This document shows, in pieces, positions 30,985 through 37,816 of a DNA stretch of 44,698 nucleotides. The notes beneath the pieces were generated by a model. The model made no database searches. It saw only the letters and a program-made list of their open reading frames with translations, and was not told where the DNA came from. The DNA is from JBLHKS01 sp047620505. Its GTDB lineage: Bacteria; Verrucomicrobiota; Verrucomicrobiia; Verrucomicrobiales; DEV007. Each line of letters opens with the position of its first letter. Position 1 is the stretch's first letter. The stretch spans positions 1 to 44,698 of the forward strand of contig JBLHKS010000039.1 of the NCBI GenBank assembly GCA_047620505.1, in the 5' to 3' direction. A program made the position numbers and the translations under genes.

Positions 30985-31629
30985 TGAGGTCGTTTTCTCA
31001 AGAATGATGACGCGGTAGGCGCCGCCGAATCCACGCGACTCGTCCGATAGCACGCGGCAGGGAAGATCCTCCGCCATGGGCTCGAAGGCGCGGTTGATAT
31101 CGGTTCCGAACACGCTGGTCAGGAGATTGAGGAGCTTGCGGCCAATCGACGGCCTTTTGTCTCTGTCGACGAATTTGTCGAACACCACGATCCGATCGCC
31201 GGGATGAAGGACACGCAGCGCTTCTTTGAGACATTTGCGGCCATCAGAAACGACGCTGAGGATCAACGTCAGGATCACGGCGTCGAATTTTCCGTCTTCA
31301 AACGGTAGCTTCTCCGCGTCTCCCTGCACAAGTTCGATGTCGCGCCCTTCGATCGGCAGCTGCTGGCGGGCGCGGTTCAACATCGCCTCACTTAGATCGA
31401 TCCCGACGGCGTGAATACCCTCGGGCAGAAGTGGAAGGTCGACGCCGGTTCCGACGCCGACTAACAAGGTTCGATCTTTCGCGTTCAACTGCATCTCCTC
31501 GAAGGCGTCGCGGCGAGTTCGTTGCAGAAACGGGAGCCGCACCAAGGCGTTGTAAAACGGCGACCAGATCGCGTAGATGAAGCGGTTCCAGGCGTTCGAA
31601 CGGAAAAAAGCAGGGTTCTTGAAGCTCAT
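30961..31629 (-). CDS. Class I SAM-dependent methyltransferase (UbiE/PhcB-like)
   Basis: 222 residues. The Rossmann core is clear: motif I LLVGVGTGVDLPLLP (about 54-68), acidic end of strand 2 in AVGIDLSEAML, motif II-like VQGDAEKLPFEDGKFDAVILTL, and motif III around VLHPGDRIVVFDKF. Substrates in this family are small molecules such as quinone precursors or phospholipids. The N-terminal stretch WNRFIYAIWSPFYNALVRLPFL is typical of phosphatidylethanolamine/ubiquinone-type methyltransferases, which dock on membranes. It is a single-gene transcript convergent with the DUF2238 gene; a link to that protein is possible but unproven. Confidence 0.85.
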   Translation of the reverse strand: MSFKNPAFFRSNAWNRFIYAIWSPFYNALVRLPFLQRTRRDAFEEMQLNAKDRTLLVGVGTGVDLPLLPEGIHAVGIDLSEAMLNRARQQLPIEGRDIELVQGDAEKLPFEDGKFDAVILTLILSVVSDGRKCLKEALRVLHPGDRIVVFDKFVDRDKRPSIGRKLLNLLTSVFGTDINRAFEPMAEDLPCRVLSDESRGFGGAYRVIILEKTTSSTRPTEA

Positions 31630-31721
31630 CGTTCGCTAGGTTTGACGCCGCGCCCGCCACGTCTATGGAATCGGATCTGGATCATCACTCTGCAATCTGG
31701 CCGATCGAGTCCCAATCCACT

Positions 31722-31759
31722 CGGCGCATCTTGTGTGTTGAAACCCGCCGGTTGGCACC
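31722..31759. repeat. Copy B of a 38-bp intergenic element
   Basis: Second copy of the element at 30257-30294, in the same orientation, in the gap between the methyltransferase start (31629) and the 3' end of the SUMF1 gene (31768). On the opposite strand both copies read GAN-R-ST-K-RR when translated, but no supported gene covers them. Confidence 0.4.
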
Positions 31760-31767
31760 CGGGCCGT

Positions 31768-34470
31768 TCAGGGCTCGGAGTTGCTCACTGCATAACCAAT
31801 ACGAATAGCCTGTTTGTGCTCGGGATTCTTCGCGTCGTCCAGTGAATGGGCCGCGTACCAGACGTGAAACGCACCATCCATGAACAAAATATCGTGGCTG
31901 AGAATCGAGCCGCCGTCCCAAGCGTCTTCAGCGCCAGCGTCGAGGACCGGGTTCGCCGCAGACTTCGTCCAGGTGACGCCGTCAGGCGACGACGCTAAGC
32001 CCATCTTCCAGCCCTTGCTGCTGCCACCGAGGTGAAAAAGATAGAAGGTCTCACCGACTTTGAGGACGACTGGACCGGCCTGCGAGACCTCGTCGAAATC
32101 ACCCTTTTCGCCAAGCGGCAGAACCGCTTCAGGGTCCTTGGTCCATTGAATTCCATCCGGCGAAGTGGCGCGGAGAATTCGGTAGGAATCTCCGAGCTTC
32201 CCGCAGTACCACATCACGAACTGATCGCCGAATCTGCGAACGCAAGGGTCCATGCTCCCACCAGTCCCGCGCAACACCGGACTGCCGCCATGGCGTTCCC
32301 AAGTAACGCCGTCGGGCGACGTCGCCAATCCGAAACCGCCGCCTTTTCCGGCACCGCTGTACCACATTCGGAGTTTTCCGTTGTCGTTGTAGACCGCTGG
32401 CATGGAAACCTGGCGGTCATCCCAATTCCCCGATTTTCCCTCGGGCAAAACCGGATTTGCCGGCGAACGCCGCCAGTTGACGCCATTGCCGGAAGTTGCG
32501 AGGCCGATGCGCCAGGGTTGGTCGCCGCCGGAGCCCATGTAGTAGAGGTGGAGCCGACCGTCGATCTGCGTGATCGAAAAGCACCCGGTTCGATCCGCAT
32601 CCCATTCGCCAGGCTTGCCGATGTCGAGAACCGGGTTGGCTTCATGCTTGACGAGGTTCTCCGCCAGACTGAGGACCGAATCGGAAGTCTCTTGATCGAG
32701 GTTAATCACGAGCCGACAACCGAAATCCAGAATCCAGGCGGTGACGCCATCGCTGTCGGATTCCGGATGGAAGAATCGGCGATAGCTGCTCCGGGCGTAC
32801 TTTGCGTAACGAAACCAGGACCCTCCACGGATGACGCGAAAGCGGCCTGAGTCCGGCCCAGCAGGATCCGCCAGCGGCGAGTCGAAATAGTAGCCGGCGT
32901 CGTAGCGATCCTGACACCATTCCCAAACGCCGCCGTGCATGTCGTGCAGTCCCCACGCGTTCGGTTTCTTAACGCCGGTGTCGTGATAGGCCGTAAGCCC
33001 TTCGAAAGCCGGCATTCCCGGCCAGATCGCGTTTCCCTGAAACCAAGCGTACTCGCCGAGCTGAGCCGGATCGTCTCCGAAATGAAACTCGGTTTCGCTG
33101 CCCGCTCGGCAAGCGTATTCCCACTGCGCCTCGGTAGGCAAAGCAAACGCCTGGCCCGTCGCTTTTTGACGAAGCTTGCCAATATAATCCTGACACATGT
33201 CCCAACTCAGCGCGTTCATTGCCTTGGTCGGGCCGGTCATGTCGTTGTCGTCGCTGACATTTGCCGTCAGGCGTTTGTCCTCGCCCATAACCGCCTGCCA
33301 CTGACTCTGGGTCAGTTCGTGTCTCGCCATGTAGAAAGGTTTTGAGATGACGACGCGATGAACCGGTTGCTCGTCTTTGGAACCTTGGTTGGAGCCCATC
33401 AGAAATGATCCGGCGGGGATCAACGCGAACTCCATTTCGACATCGTTTCCGAGTTCGATGGTCAGGTCCTCCGCAAAATCCGCTTCCGCGAGCCCACCGG
33501 CGCTCAGCGCGCTTTTGACCTCTTCGGAGCCGATTCCGGGATCCAGCAGCTGCTCGCGGCGCTGATCGTCAGGATCAACCGCAAGCGGCGCGCCTTCCTC
33601 TCCTTCGATGCGCATCGCGACGCGAAATCCCATGTGCGGATGCTGGTTAGAACGCTGCGTGATTCGCATTCGGTAAGCCGAGTCGCCGCCCCAGCGTCCC
33701 CAGTCGAACGAACTGCCGCGAATGATCCGACGCCCATCGCCTTTCTCGCTCTGCGTCGCCGGTCCAGTCGGATTGTTGAGAGGCGCGTCTTTGTAGGAGA
33801 GCCGATGCCACCAGTCCGCGGTGTACTCCCAGACATTGCCGTGCATATCATAAAGACCGAAAGCGTTAGGTTTCCCCCTGCCGACCGCGCGTGGCGTTTC
33901 GTGCTTGTCCTGCGCGCCATCCGACCACCAGGCGTATTCGTGAGCGACCTGGTCGAAATCCGTGGGCCCTCCGAAATGCCACGATGTGGTCGTCCCAGCA
34001 CGGCAGCCGTACTCCCACTCGGCTTCGGTAGGCAAGACGTATTCGCGGCCTTCTTTTTTGCTTAGCCACTCACAGAATGCGACGCAGTCGACCCAGCCCA
34101 GATGTAGGACCGGCTCGTCGTCCGCTTGAGCATAGTTTTGCCGCCACGCCATCGGCTTTCGCCACGTCGACATCGCCCTGCTGCCTTTGTAGGGCTTGCC
34201 GTGATTGAGGCCCTGCTCAGCTTCCGTTTGGTAACCAGTCGCCTCGGCGAATTCACGGAATTGCGCGACCGTGATCTCGTGAGCACCCATGTAGAACGGC
34301 TTGGTGATTCGGACCCGATGCGCTGGCATCATCAGCATCGACCAAGTGATCGTTCCACCGCGATGTTTCCGCATTTCGGGATCGGTTTCGGTCAATGCGA
34401 GGATCTCGTCGAATTGCTCTTCGGTCCGACCCATCGTGAATTCGCCGGGAGGCAGCAAGGCCAGTTTCAC
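31768..34470 (-). CDS. Two SUMF1/FGE-sulfatase domains fused to a five-bladed beta-propeller
   Basis: 900 residues from GTG 34470, which is only the first start codon in this frame: the family's usual opening (FSGEEAAEAQAQWASHAGV) lies upstream without one. SUMF1 domain 1 (about 5-300: LLPPGEFTMG, LPTEAEWEYGCRAG, GNVWEY, IRGSSFDWG) and domain 2 (about 340-605: IPAGSFLMGS, LPTEAQWEYACRAG, GGVWEW, IRGGSWF). From 615 on there are repeated GLA(T/S)SPDGVTW blades as in GH43/GH32-like propellers. SUMF1-fold proteins outside true FGE mostly bind carbohydrate or C-type-lectin-like ligands. The pair of domains is probably an extracytoplasmic glycan-binding unit. The signal peptide is frameshifted (see 34471-34627). 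Confidence 0.82.
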   Translation of the reverse strand: MKLALLPPGEFTMGRTEEQFDEILALTETDPEMRKHRGGTITWSMLMMPAHRVRITKPFYMGAHEITVAQFREFAEATGYQTEAEQGLNHGKPYKGSRAMSTWRKPMAWRQNYAQADDEPVLHLGWVDCVAFCEWLSKKEGREYVLPTEAEWEYGCRAGTTTSWHFGGPTDFDQVAHEYAWWSDGAQDKHETPRAVGRGKPNAFGLYDMHGNVWEYTADWWHRLSYKDAPLNNPTGPATQSEKGDGRRIIRGSSFDWGRWGGDSAYRMRITQRSNQHPHMGFRVAMRIEGEEGAPLAVDPDDQRREQLLDPGIGSEEVKSALSAGGLAEADFAEDLTIELGNDVEMEFALIPAGSFLMGSNQGSKDEQPVHRVVISKPFYMARHELTQSQWQAVMGEDKRLTANVSDDNDMTGPTKAMNALSWDMCQDYIGKLRQKATGQAFALPTEAQWEYACRAGSETEFHFGDDPAQLGEYAWFQGNAIWPGMPAFEGLTAYHDTGVKKPNAWGLHDMHGGVWEWCQDRYDAGYYFDSPLADPAGPDSGRFRVIRGGSWFRYAKYARSSYRRFFHPESDSDGVTAWILDFGCRLVINLDQETSDSVLSLAENLVKHEANPVLDIGKPGEWDADRTGCFSITQIDGRLHLYYMGSGGDQPWRIGLATSGNGVNWRRSPANPVLPEGKSGNWDDRQVSMPAVYNDNGKLRMWYSGAGKGGGFGLATSPDGVTWERHGGSPVLRGTGGSMDPCVRRFGDQFVMWYCGKLGDSYRILRATSPDGIQWTKDPEAVLPLGEKGDFDEVSQAGPVVLKVGETFYLFHLGGSSKGWKMGLASSPDGVTWTKSAANPVLDAGAEDAWDGGSILSHDILFMDGAFHVWYAAHSLDDAKNPEHKQAIRIGYAVSNSEP

Positions 34471-34627
34471 GCCGATCGAATTCGTGATTTCCGGCTCAAC
34501 TCCGGCGTGACTGGCCCACTGCGCTTGAGCCTCGGCCGCTTCCTCACCTGAGAACGGAGCTTCGATGAGGAGTGGCTCCGCTGCGAGCTGCGCAACTCAT
34601 CAGCAAAACCAATAATTTGGCTTTCAT
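34471..34627 (-). other. Frameshifted 5' end and signal peptide of the SUMF1-propeller gene
   Basis: ATG 34627, five bases before the stop of the preceding SUMF1 gene, opens a signal peptide (MKAKLLVLLMSCAA) and then meets TGA after 27 codons. The +1 frame continues into the SUMF1 domain as EPLLIEAPFSGEEAAEAQ and joins GTG 34470. A net excess of one base (or seven) in the region 34580-34605 explains this. One option is a duplicated GCAGCTC before GCAGC: removing it restores one open frame with signal peptide and domain joined. Confidence 0.6.
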
Positions 34628-34631
34628 TGTG

Positions 34632-35786
34632 CTATTCGGAAGCGCTCTTCACACAGCGGAAACTGACACCGGCCGAAGCGTCGGCTAACGGTGGTCGGCT
34701 GTGACGTTTAGTACTGGTGAAGTAGTCGGCGCGATTCGATTTGCACCAGCCTTTGAACATCACGCGATACTTAAACCATGTTTCCGGCTGGAAGGGTTGC
34801 TCGGCTCCCGTTGGATCGATCGCGACGCCCCCGGCAGGCGCTTTGGCGTAGGAGGCGAGATCGAAGTAGTCAGCGCACCACTCGGCCGAATTGCCCGCCA
34901 TCTGGAACACGCCCTCTGGGGTAGCGCTTGCCGGATACCAATCGACTGGGACGGTGTGGCGGTGCTCGATCGGGAAATCCGCGCGGGTCTTGTCGGGCGG
35001 TTCGTTTCCCCAGGGATACAAGCGTCCCTCGGCACCCGTCGCGGCGAATTCCCATTCTGCTTCGGTCGGCAAGCGCTTGCCTGTCCACGCCGCATAACCT
35101 TTGGCCTGATACCAGTTCACCAGGACAACCGGATGCCGCGCCAGCGAATTGTCCGCCGGGACAAATTTGCCGGCGTTTTTCCCCTCCACCGCCTTGACGA
35201 TGCGCGGGTTCCAAGGCGTCCGGTAGCCATCATTGCCATCGTTGAGAAACTGGCAGTAATCTTCATTGGTTACCTTGAACTGGTCGATGTAGAACGATGA
35301 CACCCGCACCTCGTAGCTGTCGCCCCGGGCCGGTTTTTGATCCTCGGCGAGACCTCCGCCGCTCGAATCCCAGAACTCGCCCGGCCGTGTAAACTCGCCG
35401 CCCTCGATCCTGACCATGCCTTCTTCGCCTGCCGCTTTGCCCGTGTCGCCGCGCACTGGAATCATGTCAGGCTCGACGCCGATTTCCGTGATTATTTTGG
35501 ACACCTGACTCCGGAGCCCGACAGCAGCAGCTGGGGCGGCGATTCGCGTTCGGATCTGCTTGGCCGTTTCAGCGCTGTCCGTCCACAGCCGCATCCCGGC
35601 CAAGTCGACGAACAGATCCTTGTTGATTTTCTGGCGATCAATCGCCTCGATCTGTTCTCCCGTCGCCGTCCGCAGGATCAGGGTTTGATCGCCTGCGCCG
35701 GAGCTGTATGCGAGCGCGACGCTTGCGAGGATGATCAGGCCGATTGTAAGAGCAGCTGACCATGTTTGGTGTTTATTCTTCTTCAC
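34632..35786 (-). CDS. SUMF1/FGE-sulfatase domain protein with N-terminal signal or anchor
   Basis: 384 residues from GTG 35786; the longer frame to 35879 lacks family character and overlaps the ArsR gene. Residues 8-28 (WSAALTIGLIILASVALA) are a signal or anchor. A spacer region (30-115) precedes the SUMF1 domain (about 120-384: GMVRIEGGEF, FYIDQFKVTNEDYCQFL, RHPVVLVNWYQAKGYAAW, KRLPTEAEWEFAATG, GNSAEWCADYF, ending in GVSFRCVKSAS). No FGE-type active-site Cys pair was recognised, so formylglycine synthesis is unlikely. It is encoded immediately before the SUMF1-propeller gene and both follow the ArsR regulator on the same strand. Confidence 0.82.
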   Translation of the reverse strand: MKKNKHQTWSAALTIGLIILASVALAYSSGAGDQTLILRTATGEQIEAIDRQKINKDLFVDLAGMRLWTDSAETAKQIRTRIAAPAAAVGLRSQVSKIITEIGVEPDMIPVRGDTGKAAGEEGMVRIEGGEFTRPGEFWDSSGGGLAEDQKPARGDSYEVRVSSFYIDQFKVTNEDYCQFLNDGNDGYRTPWNPRIVKAVEGKNAGKFVPADNSLARHPVVLVNWYQAKGYAAWTGKRLPTEAEWEFAATGAEGRLYPWGNEPPDKTRADFPIEHRHTVPVDWYPASATPEGVFQMAGNSAEWCADYFDLASYAKAPAGGVAIDPTGAEQPFQPETWFKYRVMFKGWCKSNRADYFTSTKRHSRPPLADASAGVSFRCVKSASE

Positions 35787-35851
35787 GGATTGAGGTTTTG
35801 TATCGGTTGAATTCCAATTCGAAGGGAAGGGATTGTGGGAATGTGAGGAAG

Positions 35852-36196
35852 CTATTCGGGGCAGCACTCGATCAAACAAAGACCGCGCTCAAGAAGCACT
35901 GGGACGCAGGGATCGATGATTCGGTAGTAGATGTTGTTGCCCTCGCGGCGGGACCCGAGGATGTCGCGATCGACAAGCCGCTGAAGCTGATTCGAGACCG
36001 CCTGTGGCTTCATTTCGACTGCTTCCGCCAGATCCGTCACGCAAATTTCGCTTTCGCGAACCAGCGCATGAAGCAACCGTAGTCGAGTGTCGTTGGCGAA
36101 CACCTTGAACAGCCGCATCAACGCCTCAGCCTGTTGCTGATCGATGAGTGGGCACTCCTCAACCGGTTGGTGTGGCGGCAAAACACGGCGCTTCAT
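35852..36196 (-). CDS. ArsR/SmtB-family repressor
   Basis: 114 residues. Winged helix-turn-helix with the family pattern: ALMRLFKVFANDTRLRLLHALV, then ICVTDLAEAVEMKPQAVSNQLQRLVDRDIL, and a wing GSRREGNNIYYRI. Cysteines that could bind metal or react with oxidants: one in an N-terminal EECPL, one in SEICVTDL (the alpha-3 position), one in DPCVPVLL, and a C-terminal CLIECCPE. This layout fits metal- or thiol-sensing members. A perfect inverted repeat lies two bases upstream of its ATG, suggesting autorepression. The SUMF1 genes downstream on the same strand may be under its control. Confidence 0.88.
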   Translation of the reverse strand: MKRRVLPPHQPVEECPLIDQQQAEALMRLFKVFANDTRLRLLHALVRESEICVTDLAEAVEMKPQAVSNQLQRLVDRDILGSRREGNNIYYRIIDPCVPVLLERGLCLIECCPE

Positions 36197-36198
36197 GT

Positions 36199-36222
36199 GA
36201 ATTACAGAACGTCGTGTAATTC
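36199..36222. promoter_or_regulatory. Perfect inverted repeat, probable ArsR operator
   Basis: GAATTACA (36199-36206) and TGTAATTC (36215-36222) are perfect arms with an 8-bp spacer, an overall 24-bp dyad just upstream of the ArsR start (ATG 36196-36194). Size, A+T-rich arms and place fit a site bound by a dimeric ArsR/SmtB winged helix protein that blocks transcription of its own gene. It also lies 40 bp past the aldolase stop, a gene transcribed toward it. Confidence 0.7.
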
Positions 36223-36261
36223 TGAAGTCAACAGTGATTTAAAGACTTTGCCCAAACCGTA

Positions 36262-37381
36262 CTATCGACCACCGACTCTTTTTCCCCGGAAAGCTAACAC
36301 ATCATTCAAGCCGCTTCCGCAGGGGCCTTCCGAATACGTCCCCAACGTCGCTGCCCCGGCCAGCCTCGACCTCTGAAGGAGCATTGCCTGCGCGGCTTCC
36401 GCGTTCTCTGACTGGCCGTTCCATTTCCGCAATGCTGAGTGTTGCAGCGCACGACCGAACGAGAACGAGAGATTCCACGGAACGGTCGCGTCCTTGATCT
36501 GATTCATCAGGTTAAGACGTCGGGCGGCTTCCTGCTCGGTTTGTCCGCCTGACAGAAACAGAACGCTGGGCACAGCTGCTGGGACGCACCGCTTGAGGCA
36601 GCGCAGTGTGGCTTCAGCAACTTCGTTGTCGCTGGCTTGCGTCTCTGCTTCATAACCGGAGAGAACCATGTTTACTTTCAGCACCGTTCCCTCCAGCAAT
36701 ACTCCCTGCTTCTTGAACGCGGTGTACATCCCGCTCACAACCTTCTCGGTCACTTCAAGCGAACGCTCGATGGTGTGCTCGCCGTCCATAAGAACTTCCG
36801 GCTCGCAGATAGGAACGAGCCCTGCCTCCTGCGCCAACGCGGCATAACGCGCGAGTCCGTGCGCGTTGACATCGACCGCGGCGCGCGAGGGCTTGGAATC
36901 TCCGTCGATCACGATCACGGCGCGCCATTTCGCGAACTTCGCGCCCAGTTCAGCGTATTCGGTCAAGCGATCCCGCAAGCCCTCGAGGCCTTCGGCGACC
37001 TTCTCGCCCTCGTGACCCGCCAGCGGCTTAGCTCCTTTGTCGACCTTGATGCCGGGCAGGATTCCCGCGTCGCTCAAGTGATTGGGGAACGGCGTCGCAT
37101 CCGCGATTGTCGATTGCCGCAACGTTTCGTCGAAGAGGATGACGCCGCTGATGAAATCGCTCAGTCCCTCAGTCGTGAGGAGAATATCTCGATAGGTGTT
37201 GTTGGTCTCTGGCGTCGACTCGACGTTGATGGCGGCGAAGCGCTTTGCAATCGTCGGAGAGCTTTCGTCGATGGCGAGAACGCCTTTGCCGGGAGCGCCG
37301 AGAGCTTTCGTCGATGGCGAGAACGCCTTTGCCGGGAGCGCCGAGAGCACGGGCAGTTTCTTCTAAGGATTGGGGATTCAT
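36262..37381 (-). pseudogene. Class I fructose-bisphosphate aldolase, reading frame broken by a 43-bp tandem duplication
   Basis: From ATG 37381 the start MNPQSLEETARALGAPGKGV and LAIDESS is typical of class I aldolase, but the frame then fails because 43 bp (not a multiple of three) are repeated at 37257-37342. Removing one copy gives a continuous frame into SPTIAKRFAAINVESTPETN and the rest of the enzyme: VILFDETLRQ, GIKVDKGAKPL, KWRAVI, the Schiff-base lysine region VLKVNMVLSG, and SFSFGRALQHSAL. By chance the second frame is open from GTG 37350 with a different 17-residue lead and keeps the whole ALGAPGKGVLAIDESS segment, so some active protein might still be made. The enzyme cleaves fructose 1,6-bisphosphate or acts in gluconeogenesis. 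Confidence 0.8.
37257..37342. repeat. Exact 43-bp tandem duplication inside the aldolase gene
   Basis: Copy 1 at 37257-37299 and copy 2 at 37300-37342 are identical, and the next six bases (GAGAGC, 37343-37348) again match the start of the unit. This 6-bp homology at the junction is what replication slippage leaves. The length 43 shifts the frame by one. Loss of one copy would restore the gene, so the event is reversible in principle. Confidence 0.9.
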
Positions 37382-37488
37382 CGTGGGTCGGGTTTGGAAT
37401 CGATTGGTTTAACTGGACACGATCGGTGCGCCGCCCGCTCTGAGCATCTTGCGCGACTTCCGGCGTTTCTTGTGCGTGTCGATCAAGC

Positions 37489-37500
37489 CAGCAGCTGCTG
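37489..37500. repeat. Non-coding copy of the CAGCAGCTGCTG palindrome
   Basis: Perfect 12-mer, flanked as CCAGCAGCTGCTGG (37488-37501), in the 189-bp gap between the aldolase start and the AbrB-type gene. No gene or promoter is otherwise recognised in this gap. Confidence 0.8.
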
Positions 37501-37570
37501 GTCCAACCGACGCCAAACTTCAAACAAGGGATGCATAGGCAGCTGTGATTTTTGTGGTTCGATAATAGAC

Positions 37571-37792
37571 ATGAAAGTCAACGAACAAGGTCAAATCACG
37601 ATTCCCGAAGCCCTTCGCGAACAGTTCGGACCGGAGGCGGGAGCGAATGTTGAAGTCGAAGTCACCAAGAACGGCATCCTCCTCAAGCCAATGTCGACGC
37701 ATCGTGCCCAAGTCGAAAAATGGTTCCGCGATGAGCACGGCGACGAGATGGCGAGCCTCACAACCGATCAGATCATGAAACTGATTCAGTAG
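37571..37792 (+). CDS. SpoVT/AbrB-type DNA-binding protein
   Basis: 73 residues. MKVNEQGQITIPEALREQFGPEAGANVEVEV is the swapped-hairpin AbrB/MazE fold, with the conserved G-Q-x-T/V-x-I-P. The C-terminal part (VEKWFRDEHGDEMASLTTDQIMKLI) resembles antitoxin tails that bind a toxin. No toxin gene follows: the next gene is ppsA (24-bp gap). It is either an orphan antitoxin or a regulator of ppsA. A GATAAT sequence stands 4 bp before the ATG, which would give a leaderless or very short-leader mRNA if it is a -10 box. Confidence 0.78.
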   Translation: MKVNEQGQITIPEALREQFGPEAGANVEVEVTKNGILLKPMSTHRAQVEKWFRDEHGDEMASLTTDQIMKLIQ

Positions 37793-37816
37793 CGATAACC
37801 GCCCAGTTCCAAAGCT

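Noticed and set aside
31768..35786. True formylglycine-generating enzyme for sulfatases
   Set aside because: The SUMF1 domains lack a recognisable catalytic Cys pair, and no sulfatase gene lies in the window; binding or structural roles are more likely.
37571..37792. Complete toxin-antitoxin pair with the AbrB-type protein as antitoxin
   Set aside because: The next gene is ppsA, and the upstream neighbour is the aldolase on the other strand; no toxin-sized gene adjoins it.
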